Shown here: positions 34,165-46,394 of the stretch, in pieces | How positions within the stretch are numbered: position 1 is the stretch's first letter | Layout of the letters: every line of letters starts with the position of its first letter | Origin: Lantana camara | Lineage: Eukaryota; Streptophyta; Magnoliopsida; Lamiales; Verbenaceae | Direction: 5' to 3' | NCBI GenBank assembly: GCA_037501455.1 | Contig: CM074859.1 | Span: 92,214,894-92,278,893 of the forward strand | Length of the DNA: 64,000 nucleotides | Made by a program: the position numbers and the translations under genes | Notes under the pieces: model-generated | Database searches by the model: none | What the model was told of the DNA's origin: nothing | The model's input: only the letters and a program-made list of their open reading frames with translations

Positions 34165-34607
34165 TTGTATTTCAGTCCTTCCATATCGTTTTATGATGAT
34201 ATTTAGTGAAAAAACATGGTAACGAATATGTTTGTTCTCAGAATATGTAAACTTTCAATCCTTCTATATCGTTTTATGATGATATTTAGTGAAATAACAT
34301 GGTAACTAATTTGTTTGTTCTCATAATGTGTAACTAATATGTTTGTTCTCAGAATATGTAAACTTTCAATCATTCTATATTGTTTTTTGATGATATTTAG
34401 TGAAAAATCATGGTAAAAAATATGTTTGTTCTCATAATGTGTAACTAATATGTTCGTTCTCATAATATGTAAACTTTCAGTCCTTCTACATCGTTTTATG
34501 ATGGTATTTAGTGAAAAAACATGGTAACTAATATGTTTGTTATCAAAATATGTAAACTTTCAATCCTTTAATATCGTTTGATGATGACATTTAGTAAAAA
34601 AAACATG
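34165..34607. repeat. Minisatellite 2, 83- and ~110-bp units, five copies
   Basis: The anchor CGTTTTATGATGATATTTAG (with variants) occurs at 34186, 34270, 34379, 34491 and 34574. The longer spacings contain an extra ~27-bp block ending in TGTTTGTTCTC. The array ends at the edge of gypsy C. Confidence 0.82.
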
Positions 34608-34681
34608 GTAACTGTAGCACCCGAGCGAAAGACACCACATCCCCCGCACCGAGACCCGACCTGTATATGAAATGGGAAGTC

Positions 34682-34686
34682 CATAC
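34682..34686. repeat. Copia-F target-site duplication, left (CATAC)
   Basis: CATAC repeats at 44748-44752, outside the right LTR. Confidence 0.93.
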
Positions 34687-35401
34687 TGTTGGAAAACAGG
34701 AATCAGAAAGCAGCGGAAATTTAAAAATTTTTCCAACAAAAGGATCTTGGGCTCGCAATCGTGTATCCAAATTCGTAGAGATCAAGAAACTCACTTGGGT
34801 AGTAGCTTTCTTGACACGTTTTGAGCCGCCCTCAAACGCGCTTCATGCGGTAATGGCAACCCGTTCCTCGAAAGTCTCTTTCTACTTTGGAATCCATTGT
34901 AGGGATAACAATCCACACCAACCTAGATTCAATTCATGTTAGGGAAGTTCTTAACAATATAACATAAAGAAAGAAACATGAAACGAGAAAAGCATGATTG
35001 AAACTCCCTTCGAAAACCAGTTTTGCGAAAATAGAAAACTGCCAATCACAAAACCCTCGTGAAAAAATTCATTCTTCAGGATATGGACGAACGGTTTTCG
35101 CCATCTTCTTTGGTTCAATTTTTTCATTCGTTTCATGTTGGGTTCAGAATCGTTTCATCATCCCTTCTGATCGTTTTGCTTGATCCCCACTTTTTGTTAA
35201 AGCTCGAATCTTCAAAACTTCTAACTTGAAGCTCTCTAGAGATAGTCCACCAACTTGGCTTCAATCTAACTAGTAAGGATGCTAGTTCTCTAGTTAGTGT
35301 TTAGGCTTAACCTAGAGTTTCGTTTATCTTGGAGAAAGGATGGTGTTCAACACATGAACCAAAAGAATTCTTGATTAGCTCTAAGGGGAGCTCAAGATCC
35401 C

Positions 35402-35411
35402 CTATTTATAA
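35402..35411 (-). promoter_or_regulatory. Copia-F LTR TATA box
   Basis: Minus-strand TTATAAATAG. The same box is at 43194-43203 in the other LTR, and a variant is at 30330-30338 in the solo LTR. Confidence 0.65.
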
Positions 35412-35739
35412 TCAAGGGAGTGTCGAAATTCCTAGTCCTTAATGGGCTAGGATTTTGGTCTCTCTCTCTCCTATTACTTGATCATCAAGTAATTTTGACC
35501 TTGACTTTGAATTCTAATTCAAATCAACTTTCAAGAGAGCTAAAAATATCCAAACTATTTTTGGATAATTTTATACTTTATTTATTTAAAATAAATAACT
35601 TATTTTATCTAATTAATTCATTCATAATTAATTAACTAGATTATTTTTCTCCAAAATAAGACTTTCTTTTTAATTCAAAATTAAACCAAAGTCTATTAAA
35701 TAATTAACAAATTAATTATTTAATATATTATTAAACAAT

Positions 35740-35811
35740 CACGTGTGGCACACGTGTCACAATGACACGTGTCCAGTCACGTGACCCACACGTGTGGTTT
35801 CACACGTGTGG
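35740..35811 (-). promoter_or_regulatory. CACGTG-type cluster in Copia-F U3
   Basis: Six ACGTG cores in 72 bp, including two CCACACGTGTGG palindromes, about 330 bases upstream of the TATA box. The counterparts at 43522-43594 and 30664-30724 have each lost one or more sites. G-box motifs of this kind bind plant bZIP and bHLH factors. Confidence 0.55.
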
Positions 35812-36965
35812 AACCCTCTAGGCTTGATTAACTCGTTTAATCATTTTAAAGCCTCAACTCATGTAACCAAGTTATTGTGTGTGACCCTCTAGGTTCTCAA
35901 TTCAATTAGCAGTGACCCTAATTAATTAATTCACTAATTAATTAATCAGTCCACATATTAAACAACCATAGTCTAGCAACAGGTGTTTAACCCCTAGCTG
36001 AATTGGAATGTTCGGATTCGACAGAACCTTTAAGTCATTGATTCATGTGAGATACAATCCTCCTACTTACTATCTCTCAACCAAGATCTAGGGTAAGGGA
36101 ATAATCAGAACCCTAATAATCTGGTCTTAAAGCTAAGTGCATTTCATATCCATTTGATCTCAATCCAAGAAACCCTTTTCTTGATGTCTTGATCTACTAC
36201 CTTGGCCAAGGACTCCATATAGCATATGAATGACTTACACAATAAGAGATCACCTTGCATATGCAAGTGTAGGTCCTTTCTTGATTCTCATTCACTTTCA
36301 TGAGTCACTTGTGCAGCCCCAGCATAAGTCTTGAATCAGTTGTCTAAGGCGACACCCTTTAAAGCTTATACCAAAGACTACATAGTTAACTCATAAAGTA
36401 ACATAGAACCTCAAGTCTAAGGATCAATTAATCACATCAATGACTCGTGAGATATTTCCTAATCTGGAAGTTTCCATTTCCTGAAATAGAAACTTCCTTT
36501 CCCATCTAGGAATGTTCTCACACGGGGCACCTCAGTGAACTTACTTATTAAAGTAAGCACCCTCATGTATCACTCACTTATCAACTATACACTTTGCACC
36601 TCCATGAAACAAGGTGGTCCTTCTTAAGGGCGTGATCCCACAAGCAAGCCTTAGAGGAGTCAGGTTGACACTCCCACTGTCTGTAGGACTCATCGGCTTG
36701 GAGTATTTTACTAATCATGACTTATGTGATATAGGGCTCGTTTCATGAACCATTTCACCTAAATGGTAGAGTCCTAAAGTCATCAGGATTAGGGGAGTTC
36801 TCATACATGCACAACTAAAGTAAACGCATACCAAACAAGAGCATATAAAGAAGTGTTTGCCTATGATATTAATCAGTCGTATATTATTCAAAGATTGTCT
36901 GTGATACTAGGAAAGTCCCAAAACGGATTATGACTAATCGGCTTTCTAGGGCACTATTCCTAACA

Positions 36966-36976
36966 ATCTCCCACTT
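36966..36976 (-). other. Copia-F polypurine tract
   Basis: The minus strand reads AAGTGGGAGAT before the LTR, the same 11 bases as in Copia-1. Confidence 0.8.
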
Positions 36977-39900
36977 GCCCGTAAAAGCCATTTAGGTACT
37001 CTAAGTCCCATCTTCTCAAGTTGCACTTTGAGAGCCTATTGACTTTGGGCGTTTCCAAAGTGGATCTGCTATATTCTCGGCTGATATGACCCTCTTGTTC
37101 ACACATCTCTTAGGAAACACCTTTTCCTTATAAAGTGATTCGTAATCACGTGTTCAGTCTCTTGGTGAGGTCTTGGTTCTCTTACTTGAGCAACCATCCA
37201 TTTTATCATACAATATGATAAAGGAGTTGTTTCATGCTAGGAACTTCATCTAACCGGTTAGATGGAGTTTCTTACCCAAACACTTAACTTAGCGTTATAT
37301 AATACGACTAAGTTCTCAACTACGATAGTCGAGTTTTGCAATGTCCGTCCTTGGAACCCCTTTCCAACACATTGCATTACCATTCTGGTAGAAGTTGTAC
37401 CCTTTCAATGATTTCATAATCATCTATGTTTGATGAAACAATTACATCAAAATATCCTTTCAATGATAAGATCTTTTGGGCTCTGTAAACTAATACATAT
37501 CCTCATTTCTTCTCAAGTACTCTGAGGACATCCTTTACAGAGATCTAATGACCTTCTCTGAGGTCATATTAGATTCGGCCCACTACGCTTAGTGTTGCGC
37601 CGTATCAAGTCTAGTACATAACACTTCATACATTATGCACCCTTTTACTTAAAGGGATTTTGGACATTCTAACTTTCTTAAAGTTATCTTAGGACACATA
37701 CTCTTCAAAAGAGATGTTCCATTGTCCCTACTAAACTCCTTTTAGTATTATGGTTATGTACTCGTTTTGTGATAATCCTTTTATTCTCTTAGATCTATCT
37801 TCTATAGATCTGAATGTCGAGAATATAGGATAATCACTAAGATCTTTCATGTCAAATTGTTTCTTAAACAAGAATTGGTAACTTTCACGTCATCCTTGAC
37901 ATTCCTAATGAGAAGGATGTCGTTTTTCTAAAGAACCAAAAATTGACTCTTACATCACTAACTTTCTTATGTACACTTTTGAGACTTATTCGACTTCCAT
38001 TTGTGTCAAACGATTTGACTATCCTATGAAATCGAATTGTCTAACTCCTAGAAGCCTTTATCAATCCACATATTGACTTTAGGGATTTGCATACCTTATG
38101 TATACTCCCACTGAGTATGAGATTTATAGAAATACCTTATTTCAGTCTCTTTCAATCTCATATTGAACAAGATAGTTCTCATATTCATTTATCATATCTC
38201 ATAGTCAGAATATGAGGATGTGGTAAACATAATCCAAATGGACTTTTGCATTTCAATCGTCAAGAAGGTTGTAATGCTTTCCATTTACTCGAAGCTCCAT
38301 GAGCTTGATCCTATCAGGTGGATCAACCAAGGTCAAAACTTGGTTTGAGTATATGGAATCCATATTAGATTTCAAGGCTTGGTTATAGTACTCAGATTCC
38401 AAATCTGACAGCGTCTCCTCTTCAAGTAATTCCTTGGCTATCTAGGAACGCGTTCTAAACACGTATTAAGAGAAGGGTTTCACAGGTGTACATACTCTAA
38501 AATTTGGCTAAATTTTATCAGATGGGCTAGTTTCTTCTATATGTGGCGTGGATATTTATCCTCAAATTTCTTTGAGGTCTGCTTGCTTGTCTTTCTTCTT
38601 CTATAGGAACGATTCCTTAAGAAAGATACATTCCTTGAGACAAATAACCTTTGTCTAAGGGAATCGCAGAAATGATATCCAATATTGTTTGTATAAACTT
38701 GAACTCATTTCAAGCCTATCTCCCACTATCCTCTTTACTTAAGAGGATTCCACTAAATTCTTGGACAAGAATAATTAGGGAATTTAGTGTGCCACATTGC
38801 ATAGTGCATCTAAAGGACTGATTTTGGAAGGTGCAAAATTCAAGATCTCTAACTGCATATTCTGGGAGTTTATTCCTAGAATGATTATAAGTCAGTAAAG
38901 TTTGCTATGGAATGGACCATATCCTATAAGGTTTCATTCCCTCATTCGGAAACACTAAGGTGTTCTCGAATTAGTTTACTGAGAGATAATCCTATTATTT
39001 CTAAGATGACTAAGGAATTAGTTGATAAGATATTGGCTATCTCGATCATATCGATTTGCCTATAACTTATGACTACTTTGGTTCCTAACCTCCTTTTGAA
39101 ATTCTAAGAATTTCATATAAGTTTCGAATTTGTACTTTAATAAGTATATTCATTCATAATGATTAAACTGACGATTGTATCTAGTGCTTACATTAAGCAT
39201 CTTACACTCATCAGCTTGGATCGAAATCCACTATAATTTTGGAACGTTCCACGTTTCTTATAAACAGGATTCAGGAACGCTTCCCTCAAGACAAGATTCA
39301 CAGGAAGTCAACTCTATAGGTTCATTTTCATAGAATGGTCCTAAGGTGTCTGACTTGCTAATCCTTTTATATCTCAACGTTCCAAAGTAATTCGAAGCTT
39401 TGTCATCTTACTTACTTTTGTTATCTCGTTGTATGTTCAGAACATTAGTGCCTTGAGTCTTTGCATAACAGATTATGTAGAATTGACACAAGACTAGTGA
39501 ATTCTATTCCTAGTAGAATTACTAAACGAGGTAACATTTCAGAGTACTCATACTCTTTGCAGTTCCCTTTCAAAGTCCTTATTTGCTATCATAGAAGCAA
39601 ACGTCCTATTTGATCTCTAGTGTCTTTTGGGCGTACCCCTTACATGCCCCTCCATTGGGCTCTTAAGGGTTTCTTCTTCTTTAGGCCTTCAAGCCTTCAA
39701 CTCAGTGAGTTTAGAAGAAGAATTAACCATCTCAACCTTTTATTCCTTCTTAAGGATGCTCTCAACCATTATCAACTAAATGATTAACTATGCTACAATA
39801 GCATCATTCTAGTTGAGCATAAAGGGTTTGAATGATGGTGGAAGCAATGTGAGCAATCAGTGCTTTGAGAACTCTTTTCTCAGTTTATGATGAAGACCAT

Positions 39901-40340
39901 AAGATCTTCAAATAAGATCTTTAGACCTTGTTCGTGTGCACTTGTTTCCTCATTTGGAATATTTGAATAATTCCATAATGTTATACGTTGTAACATTTTT
40001 ATGAGGTAGTTCAATTGCTCTTAAGTGGTTTGGAGAAATCCTTTCACCTCAGATCGCTTCTCTTTTGGCCCGGATCGAATTTTCACAATTGAAAACTTCG
40101 CCCTTTAGAGAACGCCTTTCTCTATTCGGAATCTAAAACGAATTTTAGGGTCCGAAGCCAATTAGAGTTAGTTAGGACTTAGTCAACTCTTTTGACTTAA
40201 GGATGGATACGAATGGGTTTGCATTTCATATTGTAGAGAATCACAGAACTACAACCTAAATGCTAAGTGGAGAACTAGGTGAGCATGCTGAATAATAACG
40301 ATATACATAAGATAAGGTCTTTAATCTAATGTAGCTCCCA
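36977..40340 (-). pseudogene. Copia-F pol remnant, heavily decayed
   Basis: No continuous frame survives, but copia landmarks are in the right order on the minus strand. RNase H-like wording lies near 37040-37330. Near 37890-37930 there is an RT active-site remnant reading NDILLIR, where intact copia has YVDDILLIGN. RT-like traces continue leftward of gag-side sequence to about 38500. From there to about 40340 I recognise no protein, although integrase and gag would be expected. Dense substitutions and indels contrast with the near-identical LTRs. Confidence 0.65.
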
Positions 40341-41880
40341 CTGTTTTTCAAAGATCTATAATTCCCAAAGATCTAAGAGGAACGCGTTTCCCAATGGGTA
40401 CTAAGATCCTAAGCATTTTACCTCGAACCCACGACTCGCGGACATTCTAAGTAAAATCCTAGGTAGGTACAACTTACCAATTCTAACACCTTTAGAACTC
40501 TTAGTAATTTTTTTTGCATCACCTATCTTTCAATATGGACCCACGACTCGTGCGACATCCATATTTACTTAGGCGTTAAGCTAGACCCATCAATCATAAG
40601 ATCATGATCAAAACTTAGTTCGAAGGACCCACGACTCGCGGACATCGCCCTTACCTAAATTAACCACGAAATATTGATCATTTAAAATGATCAATTAGGT
40701 AACTAAGAACTAATAAGCTCCACTAGCTATCCCACGACTCGCGGACAATAACTAGCTTTACTTACTAAACTTAAAACCTATTGATGGAATGCTAGGAATT
40801 TAATTCAAAATTTGCATCTCGAATTAAATACCTATTATTCGAAATGAGCTTAATATTTAATGGGAATTTTCGAATCAACCGAAGAGTTGTTCGGTTCGAC
40901 CTCACCAACATATATGTTATCCGATTTTATTAGTCTTGATTAATGCAAGTACAACTTAAATACATTTCAAACAAGCACATAAACAGATAACATGTCCTAG
41001 CATGATACTAACATGAGATGATCATAGGTTCTACCTATCTTATGCGTGATATGTGGGAGCCACTCCACAATCACAAGTTCTAACATACATGCCACATAAA
41101 CAGTTTAAATCACATAAGGGAAAGCGGTAACAAAATACGAGCCCTATCTCTATTACATTTAACAATTGAGATTCCCCTCCCTAACATTTTGAGGGGTCTT
41201 CACTTATGGCCTCCTTGTTACTTGAATGTGGTCCATCTTACTCCATGGGTGCATTGTCTCCAAAATGAAAATAAAACCTCACCACCTATCTCTACTCTCA
41301 AATTACAATAAAAAGAAAAAGACATAAAGTAATAAGGCTCAATCTTCATATTGGCCTTAGACAATAACACGGGGCATACCCCGGCCTCAAAACAGTAATA
41401 TGGAAAGCCACATAATAAATCACATAACAGTACGCACATAAGTGAGGCTCCAACCTCAATTGAAAAACGTAACTATAGGGCTCCAACCCCAATTTAAACC
41501 ATCCATGTGCATAAATTAAAACCATACATAAGTCTAAACCCATGATCACCTAACATGCATAAATTGCAAGAATTTAAATTTAACCAATAAATTAAAATTC
41601 TCGCTTTAAGTTCTAATAGCTTAAAACACGACTTAGATGCAATTCTTGTTCAAGAGTCTTTTCAATAAAACCCGAAAAACAATAAACTAATAAAATTCCA
41701 ATTAATTTCTGAAAATTAATAATTTTATTCTTTCAATATTTTCATAAAATAAAGTTTGTGATTTTTCCAAAATTTAAATTGCTTAAATTTTCAAAATCCC
41801 AATTTAAACAATTATTTCAAAAATAATTCAAATTTAATAAAATAAAATTTTACAGAAAAATTAAATCGGGATTTCAAGGA
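40341..41880 (-). other. Copia-F leader with four GC-rich tags
   Basis: AT-rich untranslated leader. CCCACGACTCGCGGAC or a close variant occurs at 40428-40443, 40540-40556, 40628-40643 and 40731-40746. The rest (40800-41880) is AT-rich with no feature I can name. Confidence 0.65.
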
Positions 41881-41899
41881 CCAAAAACACGAAAACACG

Positions 41900-42200
41900 A
41901 AAACGCCAAAACCGCGCTCGTTCGCGCTAGGTGCGCGCGCCAGCCTCGCACGGTGCCGGCAGCTCGCGCTGCCAGCCCGCGCGTGCTAGGCGCGCGCCCT
42001 GCGCGCAACGTGCGCAGCTTGCTACTGCTCGCGTGCGGTGATGCCTGGCGGGTGCTCCCGCGCGGTTGCGGGAGCGTGCGGGCGGCTGTCCCGCGCGGTT
42101 GCGGGATAGGCGAGCGGGCGGGCCTTGGCGCGGTTGCGGGATGGCTGGGCGGCGGCGACGGGTCAGGGCGTGCGATGTGCTAGCACGCCTAGGCTCGTCC
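41900..42200 (-). repeat. GC-rich island in Copia-F leader
   Basis: About 300 bp of strongly GC-rich, CpG-dense sequence within an AT-rich element, ~270 bp from the PBS. CGCGCGGTTGCGGGA is repeated (near 42060, 42092 and 42128, the last variant), alternating with GCGCGCGC words. A 76-codon frame at 41953-42183 is low-complexity Ala/Arg/Gly and unlikely to be coding. Confidence 0.75.
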
Positions 42201-42464
42201 TTTTCGTGTTCCGTTTCGTATTTTGGGTTTCTCCAAAACCCATTTCAATCCAAAATTCAAAAAACACGATTTAAACAGATTTGAATCCAAACGTTTTTCA
42301 AAAACACAATTTAAGAAAACTGTTTCAAAAATTCAAGAAAAATTACAGTTCCGTAATTCAGGCTTTCTAAAAGAACTCATGAATACCTAATTCGCATCTA
42401 AGCCTAAGAATTTCTACCAAATTCAGAATAATTGAGACGAATCAGAAACACGATTTACGAGGTG

Positions 42465-42476
42465 GCTCTGATACCA
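42465..42476 (-). other. Copia-F primer binding site (initiator tRNA-Met)
   Basis: Minus-strand TGGTATCAGAGC, an exact match, two bases from the LTR. Confidence 0.92.
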
Positions 42477-42478
42477 CT

Positions 42479-44747
42479 TGTTGGAAAACAGGAATCAGAA
42501 AGCAGCGGAAATTTAAATATTTTTCCAACAAAAGGATCTTGGACTCGCAATCGTGTATCCAAATTCGTAGAGATCAAGAAACTCACTTGGGTAGTAGCTT
42601 TCTTGACACGTTTTGATCCGCCCTCAAACGCGCTTCATGCGGTAATGGCAACCCGTTCCTCGAAAGTCTCTTTCTACTTTGGAATCCATTGTAGGGATAA
42701 CAATCCACACCAACCTAGATTCAATTCATGTTAGGGAAGTTCTTAACAATATAACATAAAGAAAGAAACATGAAACGAGAAAAGCATGATTGAAACTCCC
42801 TTCGAAAACCAGTTTTGCGAAAATAGAAAACTGCCAGTCACAAAACCCTCGTGAAAAAATTCATTCTTCAGGATATGGACGAACGGTTTTCGCCATCTTC
42901 TTTGGTTCGATTTTTTCATTCGTTTCATGTTGGGTTCAGAATCGTTTCATCATCCCTTCTGATCGTTTTGCTTGATCCCCACTTTTTGTTAAAGCTCAAA
43001 TCTTCAAAACTTCTAACTTGAAGCTCTCTAGAGATAGTCCACCAACTTGGCTTCAATCTAACTAGTAAGGATGCTAGTTCTCTAGTTAGTGTTTAGGCTT
43101 AACCTAGAGTTTCGTTTATCTTGGAGAAAGGATGGTGTTCAACACATGAACCAAAAGAATTCTTGATTAGCTCTAAGGGGAGCTCAAGATCCCCTATTTA
43201 TAATCAAGGGAGTGCCGAAATTCCTGGGCTAGGATTTTGGTCTCCCTCTCTCCTATTACTTGATCATCAAGTAATTTTGACTTTGACTTTGAATTCTAAT
43301 TCAAATCAACTTTCAAGAGAGCTAAAAATATCCAAACTATTTTTGGATAATTTTATACTTTATTTATTTAAAATAAATAACTTATTTTATCTAATTAATT
43401 CATTCATAATTAATTAACTAGATTATTTTTCTCCAAAATAAGACTTTCTTTTTAATTCAAAATTAAACCAAAGTCTATTAAATAATTAACAAATTAATTA
43501 TTTAATATATTATTAAACAATCACGTGTGGCACACGTGTCACAATGACACGTGTCCAGTCACATGACCCACACGTGTGGTTTCACACGTGTGGAACCCTC
43601 TAGGCTTGATTAACTCGTTTAATCATTTTAAAGCCTCAACTCATGTAACCAAGTTGTTGTGTGTGACCCTCTAGGTTCTCAATTCAATTAGCAGTGACCC
43701 TAATTAATTAATTCACTAATTAATTAATCAGTCCAAATATTAAACAACCATAGTCTAGTAACAGGTGTTTAACCCCTAGCTGAATTGGAATGTTCGGATT
43801 CGACAGAACCTTTAAGTCAGTGATTCATGTGAGATACAATCCTCCTACTTACTATCTCTCAACCAAGATCTAGGGTAAGGGAATAATCAGAACCCTAATA
43901 ATCTAGTCTTAAAGCTAAGTGCATTTCATATCCATTTGATCTCAATCCAAGAAACCCTTTTCTTGATGTCTTGATCTACTACCTTGGCCAAGGACTCCAT
44001 ATAGCATATGAATGACTTACACAATAAGAGATCACTTTGCATATGCAAGTGTAGGTCCTTTCTTGATTCTCATTCACTTTCATGAGTCACTTGTGCAGCC
44101 CCAGCATAAGCCTTGAATCAGTTGTCTAAGGCGACACCCTTTAAAGCTTATACCAAAGACTACATAGTTAACTCATAAAGTAACATGGAACCTCAAGTCT
44201 AAGGATCAATTAATCACATCAATGACTCGTGAGATATTTCCTAATCTGGAAGTTTCCATTTCCTGAAATAGAAACTTCCTTTCCCATCTAGGAATGTTCT
44301 CACACGGGGCACCTCAGTGAACTTACTTATTAAAGTAAGCACCCTCATGTATCACGCACGTATCAACTATACACTTTGCACCTCCATGAAACAAGGTGGT
44401 CCTTCTTAAGGGCGTGATCCCACAAGCAAGCCTTAGAGGAGTCAGGTTGACACTCCCACTATCTGTAGGACTCATCGGCTTGTAGTATTTTACTAATCAT
44501 GACTTATGTGATATAGGGCTCGTTTCATGAACCATTTCACCTAAATGGTAGAGTCCTAAAGTCATCAGGATTAGGGGAGTTCTCATACATGCACAGCTAA
44601 AGTAAACGCATACCAAACAAGAGCATATAAAGAAGTGTTTGCCTATGATATTAATCAATCGTATATTATTCAAAGATTGTCTGTGATACTAGGAAAGTCC
44701 CAAAACGGATTATGACTAATCGGCTTTCTAGGGCACTATTCCTAACA
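42479..44747 (-). repeat. Copia-F 5' LTR
   Basis: 2269 bp, nearly identical to 34687-36965. It lacks 10 bp near 43226 that the left copy has. TATA at 43194-43203 and ACGT cluster at 43522-43594. Confidence 0.93.
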
Positions 44748-44752
44748 CATAC
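44748..44752. repeat. Copia-F target-site duplication, right (CATAC)
   Basis: Matches 34682-34686. Gypsy C LTR sequence resumes immediately. Confidence 0.93.
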
Positions 44753-44798
44753 ACGTGCCGAATCACGGCGAACGGGGACACAACACACACACACACTA

Positions 44799-45078
44799 TG
44801 CTAGGCGGGAGCTAACCCTTAAACCAAACAAGAACAAGATAATATAAAATCAGAGTAATGACGAAATATGGAAGTAAAACCAACATATATCATATACAAT
44901 GAGCGACCAAGCTCCAAAATAGAAGTACAAGTATTCCACGGCCCACACGCCCTAACAAAATCATATACTCTCCAAATACATAATCATATACAAAATGATG
45001 ATAATGAAGGTGTATGAGTGTAGAAGGAAATGCTAAACACCAATCCAAGACTTAGAAGACTCGTATTCCTGCCTAGCA
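44799..45078 (-). repeat. Long-range inverted repeat in gypsy C LTR
   Basis: TGCTAGGCGGGA (44799-44810) against TCCTGCCTAGCA (45067-45078), 11 of 12 paired. Same motif, spacing (~255 bp) and place, next to the acceptor-like TTTTCAG (minus strand, near 45100), as in gypsy A and B. Confidence 0.72.
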
Positions 45079-46200
45079 CTCCCTTAACCTACACCACACA
45101 ACTGAAAACAAAACGGGTTCAGTCTAATGAAGACTGGTGGGTATAAAACGGGCCATAAGATACTTAATATCGTAGATTTTTAAACATATACATGCAAGCC
45201 TTAATCCCGTGTGAAGTTTTACAACAATTTCCCAAGTGGGTAAACAAAGAAGAGCATCAACGGGATTACGACTATCATATTTGTTCATAAGGGTTTTCAT
45301 GGCCCGACGAGTGGGCGTGCACAATCTCCAACCAACACCTTGTGTAATCATAAACATTATTCATTCGTTATCATACATATATTCTTTTATGCACATTCAT
45401 ATGATTCATAATCATATATATACCCCTTTTCCCTCCGGGTGGTGGATAGGCTTGCAAGACCCGACCACCGGTCCATACATAGGATAATGAGGAACATGAA
45501 TCCCCCTAGGGCACTCAGCTCCCATTCTTCGCTAATCTCCTAGCGAGGTTTGGTATCACCGTAGTTGGTTGGGACTATTACATGGGATCACCGTCGGCCC
45601 TTGCCTCCCCGGATAGCCACATGTACTAAGTCTCTGAGCCCGTGCATTCATAATCATACCTCGCCAAAATCATAGGTAGGATAGCATAAAAGAAAGGCTT
45701 ACATTTGCAAACATTTACTCAAGAAAAGACTTGATATATAAGTATACTAATTTGGCTTAAAACTTTTCACGTAAGGGGCATATCGGGTCATCATAGCTAT
45801 TAGTAGAGAAGCCCACCTTAAAGAGACAAAAGAAGCAAATCAGGAGTCTCAAGGATCACCCTCGTCTCCGACCAAACCCAAATCTGTGCAAAAGAGGTAG
45901 TGTGAGGCTCAAAATGACCAAGTTCGACGCACGACAATGCAATGAGGATGATATGAGATGCATAAAGAAAATGTAATCATGTCATGAAAATGTTTATATA
46001 CACAATTAACACATTAAAGTCATATCAACGTTCCTTACATTCATGGTCATAGAAATCCAATTCAATTCAATGTATAATCAATATATATAACAATCATAAT
46101 GCATAAATCATCTAATTCATGTTACATATAAATCATGAATGAAGTGGGAAAACAAACCGAAAAGCAATGAAAGAACTCCCAAAAGCTTCCATTAAGAGGA

Positions 46201-46394
46201 ACACGGTCGTGTTGCATTTTCAAAGGATTTAGACACGACCGTGTTTAATTTAAAATTCCCAACTCTAGAGTTTGACACGGCCGTGTCAGATTTTCAAAGA
46301 GTTTAGACACGGCCGTGTTGTAAATAATTTTTCACAAGTCGAGAGTTAAGCAGGGCTGTGTCCATTTTCAATACAAAGACGACACGGCCGTGTC
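46201..46394 (-). repeat. Six GACACGGCCGTGTC palindromes in gypsy C LTR
   Basis: Units near 46201, 46233, 46275, 46307, 46352 (degenerate) and 46380, separated by unrelated AT-rich spacers. They occupy the place that the GCGCGGCC block has in the otherwise alignable gypsy A LTR. Confidence 0.88.

Larger units (their letters stand above)
34687..36965 (-). repeat. Copia-F 3' LTR
   Basis: TGTTGGAAAACAGG to CACTATTCCTAACA. TATA box TTATAAATAG (minus strand) at 35402-35411. ACGT cluster at 35740-35811. Internal AT-rich stretches lie between these modules. Confidence 0.93.
34687..44747 (-). mobile_element. Copia-F, complete but decayed copia element, 10.06 kb
   Basis: LTRs of 2279 and 2269 bp, the perfect TSD CATAC, a PBS by the right LTR and a polypurine tract by the left one, all for a minus-strand element. 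The LTRs differ at about 1% of positions plus a 10-bp indel, so insertion was recent. Yet the 5.5 kb interior has no ATG-started frame of 60 codons between 36966 and 41200 in any frame, only degraded pol traces. The pol was therefore probably already dead when this copy moved, making it non-autonomous. It sits inside the gypsy C LTR. Confidence 0.92.

Noticed and set aside
41953..42284. Two open frames in the GC-rich island of Copia-F
   Set aside because: Low-complexity Ala/Arg/Gly translation from GC-rich repeats lying in the untranslated leader. GC content alone keeps the frames open.
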